Origin: Bacteroidia bacterium
GTDB lineage: Bacteria > Bacteroidota > Bacteroidia > Bacteroidales > GWA2-32-17
Length of the DNA: 64,000 nt
Direction of reading: 5' to 3'
Assembly: GCA_016218155.1 (NCBI GenBank)
Contig: JACREQ010000059.1
Coordinates: 1 to 64,000 of the forward strand
The notes under the pieces are model-generated. The model did not search any database. It was given only the letters and a program-made list of their open reading frames with translations, and was not told the origin of the DNA. The position numbers and the translations under genes are program-made. The first letter of the stretch is position 1, and each line of letters opens with the position of its first letter. Below, piece after piece: positions 10,263 to 18,221 of this stretch.

Positions 10263-10655
10263 ATGGATTATCTTCCTCTAACAGAACAACTCGAAGATCT
10301 TGGAAAAAAGATTGTTGACAGTGCTTTTACTGTTCACAAAACTTTAGGTCCCGGTTTGTTAGAAAAAGTATATGAAGTTTGTTTTTGTCATGAATTAAAG
10401 AAAAGAAACATTTCATTTCTTCGTCAAGTTGATATTCCTATTGTTTATGAAGGAATCAGATTTGAAGAAGGTTTACGATTAGATGTTTTGGTAGATAATT
10501 CAATAATTTGTGAACTTAAAGCAGTTGATGAAATGAATCCTGTTTGGGAAGCTCAAATTCTAAGTCATTTAAAATTAACAGATAAAAGACTTGGTTATTT
10601 GATTAACTTTAATGTTAAAAATATTGGAATGGGAATTCATCGTTACATTAATTAA
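10263..10655 (+). CDS. GxxExxY protein (PD-(D/E)xK nuclease-like)
   Basis: The 130-residue protein carries the family-naming motif GLLEKVY (Gly31, Glu34, Tyr37) and a plausible nuclease core of Asp74 and Glu84-Leu-Lys86 (LRLDVLVDN...CELK), as in the PD-(D/E)xK superfamily. The family has no established function that I know of. It separates two fatty-acid beta-oxidation genes and is tightly bounded by inverted repeats on both sides (0 and 6 bases from the coding region), so it looks like an inserted cassette rather than a working member of the metabolic cluster. A nuclease role is an inference from the motif only. Confidence 0.85.
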   Translation: MDYLPLTEQLEDLGKKIVDSAFTVHKTLGPGLLEKVYEVCFCHELKKRNISFLRQVDIPIVYEGIRFEEGLRLDVLVDNSIICELKAVDEMNPVWEAQILSHLKLTDKRLGYLINFNVKNIGMGIHRYIN

Positions 10656-10661
10656 TAAAAA

Positions 10662-10698
10662 CTTTTGTGAAATTTTCGAGCTTTAGTGCTTTGGTGGC
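10662..10698. repeat. Right inverted repeat of the GxxExxY cassette
   Basis: Begins CTTTTGTGAAA just after the GxxExxY stop and ends TTGGTGGC. It is the imperfect inverse of 10229-10262. It lies between the GxxExxY gene and the thiolase gene. Confidence 0.65.
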
Positions 10699-10734
10699 AA
10701 TAAAAAGAAACAATAACCTTAAAAAAATAGAATC

Positions 10735-11976
10735 ATGAAACTAAGAAAAAAAATATATATGGTTGCTGGTTATAACACCATATCGATGGGAACCGGCAGA
10801 AAAGAATTTAATCCAAAAAAAGAACGTCCAGGCCTTGAAGAATATATGAAAGAAGCCGGACAGGGTGTCTTAAAACAAATTGGTGGTGCTGCAAATGTTG
10901 ACGAATGTGTAGTTGGAAATTTTATTGGAGCAAGATTCAACAGACAAGCTAATATGGCGGGATTTTTCCCTTTTGTTGATGAAGGATTGAAATATAAACC
11001 ATGCACCAGAGTTGAAGGTGCTTGTGGAACAGGAGCTCTTGCTTTAATGAATGGTATTAAATCAGTACTTGCCGAAACAGCAGAAGTTGTGCTAGTTGTT
11101 GGTATCGAAGTTCAGAATACGGTAAAAGCAATTTACGGTGCAGATATTTTGGCTGCTGCTGGCTGGAGCAAAGAAAGAAAAGATGGACATGCATATTTCT
11201 TCCCTGGAAAATTCAGCGATCGTGCTGGAAAATATTACGAAAAATTTGGCAAAGAAAAAACCCGTAAAGCAATGGCTAAGTGGTTTGTAAATGCAATGGA
11301 AAATGCTAGACTTTGCTCAACTGCTCAGGAATTTCATAATACTTCAAAAGATTTAGAAGCTCTTGGAATGATGGAGCCAAATGGTCGTTCATTTGTTGAT
11401 CATTTAAATGTATTCGATTGCTCTAAAGTATCTGACGGTGCTTCAGCAATAGCAATTGTTTCTGAAGAAGGTTTAAAACGTTGTGGAATTGATAAAAAAG
11501 ACGCTATTGAAGTTATAGGATTTGGTCAGACAGAAAACGATATTACATTACCACCAGCAGATCATACAAAACTCGATACAACTGCTGCTGCTGTTAAAAA
11601 AGCTTTGGATATGGCTAATATTACTAAAGACCAAATTGGTACTGTTGAATGTCATGATTGTTTCACTATTGCTGGAATTATGGCTACAGAAGCTATTGGA
11701 TTTGCTGAACATGGAAAAGGACCAGATTATGTTTTAGCTGGCAATACATCTCGTACTGGCGAAGTTCCATTTAATACAACTGGTGGTTTAATTGGTTGGG
11801 GACATCCAACAGGTGCAACCGGAGTTCATCAGGCAGTAACAATTTTAGAACAATTAACAGGAAAAGCTGGTGATGCTCAAATAATTATTAAACCTAATCG
11901 TCCATATGGATTAACAATTAACATGGGTGGCGATGATAAAACTCTTGTTTCAATTGTTTACAAAAAAGCTGAATAA
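10735..11976 (+). CDS. Thiolase family protein (acetyl-CoA acetyltransferase, SCP-x-like)
   Basis: Predicted to cleave a 3-oxoacyl-CoA such as acetoacetyl-CoA with CoA, or to run the reverse condensation. The nucleophile lies in VEGACGTGA (Cys97). The C-terminal half has ECHDCFT, the form typical of SCP-x-type thiolases, and the GGLIGWGHPTGATG loop. The length of 413 residues is within the family's range. It closes the cluster of crotonase and hydroxyacyl-CoA dehydrogenase and is followed by a strong terminator. The exact substrate chain length is not determinable here. Confidence 0.88.
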   Translation: MKLRKKIYMVAGYNTISMGTGRKEFNPKKERPGLEEYMKEAGQGVLKQIGGAANVDECVVGNFIGARFNRQANMAGFFPFVDEGLKYKPCTRVEGACGTGALALMNGIKSVLAETAEVVLVVGIEVQNTVKAIYGADILAAAGWSKERKDGHAYFFPGKFSDRAGKYYEKFGKEKTRKAMAKWFVNAMENARLCSTAQEFHNTSKDLEALGMMEPNGRSFVDHLNVFDCSKVSDGASAIAIVSEEGLKRCGIDKKDAIEVIGFGQTENDITLPPADHTKLDTTAAAVKKALDMANITKDQIGTVECHDCFTIAGIMATEAIGFAEHGKGPDYVLAGNTSRTGEVPFNTTGGLIGWGHPTGATGVHQAVTILEQLTGKAGDAQIIIKPNRPYGLTINMGGDDKTLVSIVYKKAE

Positions 11977-12002
11977 ATGTTTGAAATAGATTAATAAAAA
12001 TG

Positions 12003-12031
12003 AAGTCAGGTCTTTCGACCTGACTTTTTTT
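12003..12031 (+). terminator. Intrinsic terminator with TTTC loop
   Basis: A perfect 10-base stem (AAGTCAGGTC / GACCTGACTT) with a TTTC loop followed by a T-run, directly downstream of the thiolase gene. Nearly the same hairpin recurs at 38286 and 41096, so it is also a member of a repeat family. Confidence 0.88.
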
Positions 12032-12053
12032 ATTTTATTATACTGCTACTTAG

Positions 12054-12120
12054 ATGGCGGGTCATGCCCGCCATGACGTGCTAGAGTTTTTTTTCGTCAT
12101 TACGGCCTTGAGCCGTAATC
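12054..12120. repeat. Two intergenic palindromes between thiolase and ald
   Basis: ATGGCGGG / CCCGCCAT (12054-12074) and ATTACGGC-CTTGA-GCCGTAAT (12099-12119) are perfect stems. The second follows the CGTCATT...AATCT pattern also seen at 24714-24740 and 38251-38277. They resemble dispersed REP-like units. Confidence 0.65.
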
Positions 12121-12134
12121 TCATTTTAAACAAT

Positions 12135-13358
12135 TTAAAACGCCCCCATTAATAAATTAATATCTTGTGTTGGTAAAGAAAACAAGCTTCCTATATATCG
12201 ATTGGTAAGAGTTCCGTTAAAAATATAAATCCCATGTCTGAAGCCAATATTTTCTTTTGCAAAGCGATTTATACTTCCCGCCTTACCCATTTCAAGAATC
12301 AATGGAGCAAATATATTACTCAAAGCATATGAAGCTGTACGGGCAACTCTGGATGCAATATTTGGCACACAATAATGAACTACTCCATGTTTAATAAATA
12401 CAGGATTTGTATGTGTTGTAAGTCTTGAAGTTTCAATACAACCACCTTGATCAATACTAATATCAATTATTACGCTACCCTTTTTCATTGTTTTAATCAT
12501 CTCTTCTGTAACGAAATAGCTTGTTCCTTTTTCGGTCAGGCGAATAGCACCAATTAATACGTCAGCAGATTTTAAAGCATTTGCAAGAACCAGTGGATGT
12601 AAAACTGAAGTATAAATATGTCGTCCTAAATTATTTTGTAAACGTTTTAATTTCCAAGCAGATGCATCAAATATTTTTACCATAGCACCCAAACCAATAG
12701 CAGTTCGCGCTGCAAATTCTCCCGCTGTTCCAGCACCAAGAATAACAACCTCAGAAGGATTTACTCCGGTTATTCCGCCCAACATTTCCCCTTTTCCACC
12801 ATGCACATTACTTAAATGTTCTGCAGCTGTTAATATTGAAGTGCTTCCTGCTATTTCGCTCATCGATCTTACAACAGGATAACAATCATTTTCGTCTTTT
12901 AAATATTCAAATCCAAGACATGTAAGTTTTTTTCTCATCAAACGATGAAGATATTCAGCATTTTGAGTTGCTACGTTTAATGATGAAATTACTAATTGAT
13001 GAGCCTTGGTTAAACCAATTTCAGCATCAGTTAAAGGTGCAACCTTAAGTAACACATCAGATCTGAAAACTTCTTCTTTACTTGTTACTATTTGTGCACC
13101 TGATTCGCTGTAGCTATTGTCTAAAAAATTTGCTGCTTTGCCTGCATTGGATTGAATTAATACCTCGTGGCCGTTATTTATAAGTAATTCAACTGTAATT
13201 GGGGTAAGGGCAACACGATTTTCATTTCGTTCTTCTTCCAGTGGTATTCCAATTGTAAGTTTCTTTTGATGATTTTTTACTGCAAGCATCTCTTCCATTG
13301 GCATTAACTTAGCTCCTGCCAATGAAATACCTTTAGCACCAGATTTTGAAGTTACCAT
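12135..13358 (-). CDS. ald: Alanine dehydrogenase
   Basis: NAD-dependent interconversion of L-alanine and pyruvate plus ammonia. The N-terminal half has the AlaDH/PNT signature (GIPLEEERNENRVALTP, about 37-53), and the NAD-binding fold carries VVILGAGTAGEFAART (about 204-219). The protein is 407 residues, with roughly 33 residues ahead of the usual family start, which are common in Bacteroidota copies as I recall. It lies 40 bases after tsaE on the same strand and may be co-transcribed with porW-porX-tsaE. Confidence 0.88.
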   Translation of the reverse strand: MVTSKSGAKGISLAGAKLMPMEEMLAVKNHQKKLTIGIPLEEERNENRVALTPITVELLINNGHEVLIQSNAGKAANFLDNSYSESGAQIVTSKEEVFRSDVLLKVAPLTDAEIGLTKAHQLVISSLNVATQNAEYLHRLMRKKLTCLGFEYLKDENDCYPVVRSMSEIAGSTSILTAAEHLSNVHGGKGEMLGGITGVNPSEVVILGAGTAGEFAARTAIGLGAMVKIFDASAWKLKRLQNNLGRHIYTSVLHPLVLANALKSADVLIGAIRLTEKGTSYFVTEEMIKTMKKGSVIIDISIDQGGCIETSRLTTHTNPVFIKHGVVHYCVPNIASRVARTASYALSNIFAPLILEMGKAGSINRFAKENIGFRHGIYIFNGTLTNRYIGSLFSLPTQDINLLMGAF

Positions 13359-13398
13359 AAATTAAATATTAGAAACCAGATAATTGAACTAATTCTCG

Positions 13399-13818
13399 TT
13401 ATACGTACAAAGTTAATGTACGTTTCTGTTTTTCGTCTATTTTTATACTGATTTTTTGAGTTTCGGCTGGTAATAAAGGTTCTGCCAATTCGGGCCACTC
13501 TATAAAACAATAATTTTTCCCATCAATATATTCTTCAAAGCCAATATCTATTATTTCATTTATTTTATTTAAACGGTAAAAATCGAAATGAAAAACTGAC
13601 TCATTGTTAGTTGTTACATACTCATTAATTATAGCAAAAGTAGGACTGGTAACATTTGAGGTACAGCCCAATAAATTACAAATTTCTTTAATTAATGTTG
13701 TTTTACCTGCACCCATTTCAGCATAAAATGCAATAATTTTATTTTTTCTAGTGTTTTTTAAAACCCACTCGGCCGCTTGTGTTAATTGCGACAATGAATC
13801 TAACTGAAACGAAATCAT
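13399..13818 (-). CDS. tsaE: tRNA threonylcarbamoyladenosine biosynthesis ATPase TsaE
   Basis: ATPase needed, with TsaB and TsaD, for t6A37 formation on ANN-decoding tRNAs. Walker A is EMGAGKTT (34-41). TSPTFAIINEY and HFDFYRL (near 58-83) are family hallmarks. The length of 139 residues is normal. Its ATG overlaps the porX stop by an ATGA, so its translation is probably coupled to that of porX. Confidence 0.93.
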   Translation of the reverse strand: MISFQLDSLSQLTQAAEWVLKNTRKNKIIAFYAEMGAGKTTLIKEICNLLGCTSNVTSPTFAIINEYVTTNNESVFHFDFYRLNKINEIIDIGFEEYIDGKNYCFIEWPELAEPLLPAETQKISIKIDEKQKRTLTLYV

Positions 13819-15383
13819 TTTTTAGGGCTTAATGTTACGGCAGGAATTAACATTTCTTCAATGCTTACACCACCATGCTGAAATGTATTTTTATAATACT
13901 TAACGTAGTAATTAAAATTATTTGGATAGGCCAAAAAATCATTATTACATGCAAATATATAAGTGGAGCTAAGATTAGATTTTGGCAAATAAACTTTTGC
14001 TGGATCTGTTATTTCAAAAACTTCTCTTGCATTATAATTTAGATTTTTACCTTGTTTATATCTAAGATTAGTAGTAGTTTGCTTATCTCCAACAACTTTT
14101 ACGGGTTTATCAACTTTAATAGAACCATGGTCAGTAGTTAAAACCACCGTAATATCGTGCTCGGCAAGTAATTTTAAAAAATCTAACAATGGACTATGTT
14201 CAAACCAGGATATTGCAAGAGAACGATAAGCAGCTTCATCTTCGGCCAATTCGCGAATCATATTCAGCTCAGTACGGGCATGAGATAAAATATCAACAAA
14301 ATTAAATACTACAACACCTAATTTGAATTTTAAAATATCAGAAAACGAATCAACCAATTGTTTTCCCTGACTGTTGTTAAGAATTTTATTATAATAAATT
14401 GGATCTGTTCTCCCCATGCGGGAATGCTGCTTATTAAGCAATTCTTCCTCGTGCATATTTTTACCACCTTCCTCTTCATCATTAAGCCAGATGTCGGGAA
14501 AATGCTTATCAATTTCTGAAGGCATTAGTCCTGCAAACATTGCATTTCGTGAATATTGAGTGCTTGTAGGTAAAATCGAACAATAAACATCATCATCAAC
14601 AACTGTAAAAATGTCGTGTAATTTTTCTTCCATTACGCGCCAGTGATCAAGACGAAGATTATCAACCAACACAACAAAAACCTGCTTGCCTTTATCTAAC
14701 AAAGGGTAAACCTTTTGTTTAAATACTCCTGGAGACATAAGTGGCTTATCCTGAGTTTTCTGATCAAACCACCTAACATAATTATTCTTTATAAATTTTG
14801 AAAACGCTGCATTTGCTTCAGATTTTTGCATTTGCAAAATTTCGTCCATTGTATGATCATTATTCTTATCAAGTTCTATTTCCCAATATATCAAGTTTTT
14901 ATATACTTTCTTCCAGCTTTCAAAATTATTTGCAAATGAAATTTCCTGCGAAAGTTTACTAAACTGAATCTGAAAAGAATGAGTTGTTTTGTCGGAAATC
15001 AGCCTTTTGTTATCAAGATTCTTTTTTATTGCAAGTAATACCTGATTGGGGTTTACCGGTTTTATTAGGTAATCGGCAATTTTTGACCCAATTGCCTGCT
15101 CCATAATATTCTCTTCTTCGCTCTTTGTTACCATAATAACAGGTACCAAAGGACTGATCTTTTTTATCTCGTCTAAAACCTGTATACCACTTAATCCTGG
15201 CATGTTTTCATCGAGTAATACTAAATCGTAATTATTGGCTTTAACCATTGCAATAGCATCATCGCCATTGTATGATATATCTACCGAATAGCCTTTTTCT
15301 TCTAAAAAAATTACATACGGACGAAGCAAATCAATTTCATCGTCGGTCCATAATAGCTTAGCTTTTATTGTTGGTTCTGTCAT
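13815..15383 (-). CDS. porX: Type IX secretion regulator PorX (receiver plus PglZ domain)
   Basis: Two-component-type regulator of type IX secretion. The receiver covers residues 8-125 with acidic residues Asp14-Asp15, phosphoacceptor Asp58 in LVLLDENMPG and Lys near 108 (YLIKP). A helical linker leads to a PglZ/alkaline-phosphatase-superfamily domain (about 200-520) with LVDNLRLD, STQYSRNAMFAG and VLTTDHGS, which contribute metal ligands and the nucleophile in the family. No DNA-binding domain is present. It sits between porW and tsaE with 4-base ATGA overlaps on both sides. The PorY sensor kinase is not in the window. Confidence 0.93.
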   Translation of the reverse strand: MTEPTIKAKLLWTDDEIDLLRPYVIFLEEKGYSVDISYNGDDAIAMVKANNYDLVLLDENMPGLSGIQVLDEIKKISPLVPVIMVTKSEEENIMEQAIGSKIADYLIKPVNPNQVLLAIKKNLDNKRLISDKTTHSFQIQFSKLSQEISFANNFESWKKVYKNLIYWEIELDKNNDHTMDEILQMQKSEANAAFSKFIKNNYVRWFDQKTQDKPLMSPGVFKQKVYPLLDKGKQVFVVLVDNLRLDHWRVMEEKLHDIFTVVDDDVYCSILPTSTQYSRNAMFAGLMPSEIDKHFPDIWLNDEEEGGKNMHEEELLNKQHSRMGRTDPIYYNKILNNSQGKQLVDSFSDILKFKLGVVVFNFVDILSHARTELNMIRELAEDEAAYRSLAISWFEHSPLLDFLKLLAEHDITVVLTTDHGSIKVDKPVKVVGDKQTTTNLRYKQGKNLNYNAREVFEITDPAKVYLPKSNLSSTYIFACNNDFLAYPNNFNYYVKYYKNTFQHGGVSIEEMLIPAVTLSPKK

Positions 15384-18118
15384 TTGCCTTTTTCGAGATA
15401 CTTTTTGGCAAAAAACTTTTGGTATCTGTCAAAGTCTTTATCTGCCTGAAGAACCTCAATATTTTTTTCTGAGATTACAAAAAATTTGTACTGACGCTCA
15501 TCAATATCCTTAAACACAACGTCTTTATGTTTATTTGCAGACTTATAATATTTAACTGCTTCTTTCCTGGAATTAAATGGCTGAACTTTTATTAGCTGAT
15601 AACGATCATTCCATGTTCCTGTTGATATTTCAAAATTAAACATGCTGAAATAATCTATATTGTAGCCAAACAGATTGTATTTTAAGTGATAAATATCTGC
15701 ATTTTTATCTAATAAAATTATAAAATATTGTTTATCTGTTTCATCTAATTTATAAAGAGCATCTTCAGTCTCAACTTGTGTTACAGGATTGGTCTCTACA
15801 TTATTTTGGTTCTGTGTTGTATTATTTGTTATGGTATTATTATTAGTTATAGTAGAGTTGTTGTTAGTTGTTTGATTTGCTAAATATGTATAATCACCTT
15901 TTGACACAAAAGCCAATATACTTTCAGCGGTCATTTTTTCTTCTGTACCGGGGTATTTTGTTATAATATCAGATAAAGATGTTTTTAATCCGTCAACGTT
16001 GCCTGTACCACCTGTAGATAATGCTTTTAACAAATCAAATTTTGCTTTAATGTGGTTATTTGTATATAACGAATCGGCAACTCTGCAATAACCAAAAACT
16101 TTAAAATAATTATGATTAGAAAACTCCTGATATGCATTATCATAAAGTTGATTAACCTTATCTTTTGCTTCTGAAAGTTCTTTTAAATAATTAGGATTAG
16201 ATAGCATGTGCGCAAAATTACTTTCCGGAAACTCCTGTAAAATAAGGTTTTTATATTTATTTGCTTTATCGTTATCTTTTAACTCTACATTCATTTTATA
16301 TAAATCGTAATAAGAAACCAGCTTATACTCTGAATTTGGAAAACGGCTATTTAATGTTTCGAACTGAATAATTGCTAAAGGAAAATTTTTAAGCCTGTTC
16401 ATGTAAGCTTCGCCAGATTTAAATAAGGCCTCTTCTACTTTAAGGTTAGATAGTTTTAACAATGAGTCCTTTAGCGGTAAATGCTGTAAGTAGAATTCAC
16501 GTTTTTTATTATCGGTTATTGCTGGTTTAATTACAGAGTCCACAGCATTTGTATCGTCTGCCATTGCCATTACCTTAACTGCTTTATTCTTTCTGCGCCA
16601 GTCATCCTCAAGCTTTCTGTTTCCCCATTTCTTTTTAAACTCGGCTACACCAAAACTTAATGTAGCAGGATTATAGAAATACCATTTTCCGCCAGCGTTT
16701 GTTCCCATATTCTGGTTTTGCTGGTTTTGTTGAAACAACATAGAATTTATCTGCTGTTGCTGCTCTTCTTGTCTCTTGCGCTCCTCTTCCTTTACAACTT
16801 CCTGAATAAGATCATCAATTAATTTGTTTCTGTCTTTCTCGGTCATTGCAGCAATACGCTGTAAACTATCCTCATTCTGAATAATTAAAAGATTCTCTAC
16901 CAATTCCTTAAGATTTTTGGTTTTTGCATCAACAACAGAATAGTCTGGATATTTTGTATCAATAAAGGACATTGTGGAGTCATAATATGCCTGTGCAGTA
17001 ATATATTTTTGTTTTCCAAAATATATATCTGCCATAGCCAAAAACGATAATGCTTTTTGCATTTGATTGCTTACACTGGTTTTTGCAGACAATTTATAGT
17101 TTTCAAGAGCTAATTCTGTTTTATTTTCTTTTTGATAAAGATTGGCTATTGCGTAATAAATCTGATCCTGATAATCAATATTTTTATCGTCCTTTAACAT
17201 CTTAGAAAGCTGTTTCCTTATTTGATCGGCATTACCCGAACCAAAATCAAAACAAGTTGCACGATTAATCTGTGCATTAAAAATCATCTCATATGGAGGG
17301 TTATACTTTGTAACAGCAGTATAGGCTTCTGAAGCATTTGTATATTGTTGAAAATGCTGATAAAGCTGAGCAAGTATATAATTATAACGAGCCTTCTCTC
17401 TTTTTTTATGCGATAATGTTATTGCAGTTTTTAACTTAGGAATAGCATCTTCATATTTCTTTTGTTTTATATAAAGATCGGCATAAGTCAGTGTGAGTTC
17501 TTTTATTAGCCTTTTAGGGAAATCTTTTTCACCTTCTATTCTGTCCAAAATGTTACGGGAATCATTGAATTTCCCCATTTCGTTATATGTCTTTGCAAGC
17601 CATATACTTGCATCGTATTTTATTTCTTCGTAAGTATATTCTTTAATTATATATTCAAAAGCTTCTTCGGATGCGTAAAAGTCATGATTTACAAATTTGC
17701 TTTTGCCGGTAAGCATCCAACTATCATCAACCCAATTACAATATTCACTTTTATTATAAAATGCTTTTTTCTTTTTAGAAATATTACCGCTTTTTCTTTT
17801 TGGACGAACTGTAATAGAATGTAACTTAATAACTTTAGCTGACTTGTTTAAAGCGGTCTCCATTTCACTCGAAGCCGATTTAGCTGCTTGTTCATTACTA
17901 ATTGGGAATACAGGAATAAAAGTTGTAAAATCGTCTTTAATTGTATTGTCGACTTTTTTTACTCCTTGTTTAAAAGACTCTCTTCCGTTAAAAAATGCAT
18001 TATAGTGTGCTGTAAGGTTGTGGTATGATCTTGAAATAAGAGTATTTCTGGTTTTTGAACACGAAAGTGTTACAAAAATCAGTAAAGACAATAAATATAT
18101 TAATCTACGATATCTCAA
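15380..18118 (-). CDS. porW: Type IX secretion / gliding TPR lipoprotein PorW (SprE)
   Basis: The 912-residue lipoprotein has a signal peptide and lipobox ending LSC (Cys20), so it should be anchored in a membrane facing the periplasm. Tetratricopeptide-like helical repeats fill about 125-420 and 560-760. A Gln-rich linker (EEQQQQINS, near 450) and an Asn/Thr-rich linker (near 755-790) separate regions, and the C-terminal 120 residues form an alpha/beta module (YFIILLDKNADIY). The match to SprE/PorW rests on overall architecture, the opening NLTAHYNAFFNGRESF and linkage to porX. In the family it is thought to connect the type IX core complex to the motor or translocon. Confidence 0.88.
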   Translation of the reverse strand: MRYRRLIYLLSLLIFVTLSCSKTRNTLISRSYHNLTAHYNAFFNGRESFKQGVKKVDNTIKDDFTTFIPVFPISNEQAAKSASSEMETALNKSAKVIKLHSITVRPKRKSGNISKKKKAFYNKSEYCNWVDDSWMLTGKSKFVNHDFYASEEAFEYIIKEYTYEEIKYDASIWLAKTYNEMGKFNDSRNILDRIEGEKDFPKRLIKELTLTYADLYIKQKKYEDAIPKLKTAITLSHKKREKARYNYILAQLYQHFQQYTNASEAYTAVTKYNPPYEMIFNAQINRATCFDFGSGNADQIRKQLSKMLKDDKNIDYQDQIYYAIANLYQKENKTELALENYKLSAKTSVSNQMQKALSFLAMADIYFGKQKYITAQAYYDSTMSFIDTKYPDYSVVDAKTKNLKELVENLLIIQNEDSLQRIAAMTEKDRNKLIDDLIQEVVKEEERKRQEEQQQQINSMLFQQNQQNQNMGTNAGGKWYFYNPATLSFGVAEFKKKWGNRKLEDDWRRKNKAVKVMAMADDTNAVDSVIKPAITDNKKREFYLQHLPLKDSLLKLSNLKVEEALFKSGEAYMNRLKNFPLAIIQFETLNSRFPNSEYKLVSYYDLYKMNVELKDNDKANKYKNLILQEFPESNFAHMLSNPNYLKELSEAKDKVNQLYDNAYQEFSNHNYFKVFGYCRVADSLYTNNHIKAKFDLLKALSTGGTGNVDGLKTSLSDIITKYPGTEEKMTAESILAFVSKGDYTYLANQTTNNNSTITNNNTITNNTTQNQNNVETNPVTQVETEDALYKLDETDKQYFIILLDKNADIYHLKYNLFGYNIDYFSMFNFEISTGTWNDRYQLIKVQPFNSRKEAVKYYKSANKHKDVVFKDIDERQYKFFVISEKNIEVLQADKDFDRYQKFFAKKYLEKGK

Positions 18119-18221
18119 AATTGTAAAAACAAGTTTACTATAAACTAAGTTTATGCAAAATTATTATTTTTTAGCAGAAAAAATCAATTTAAATTCTGTA
18201 AAAAAATAGCATCTATTAATT

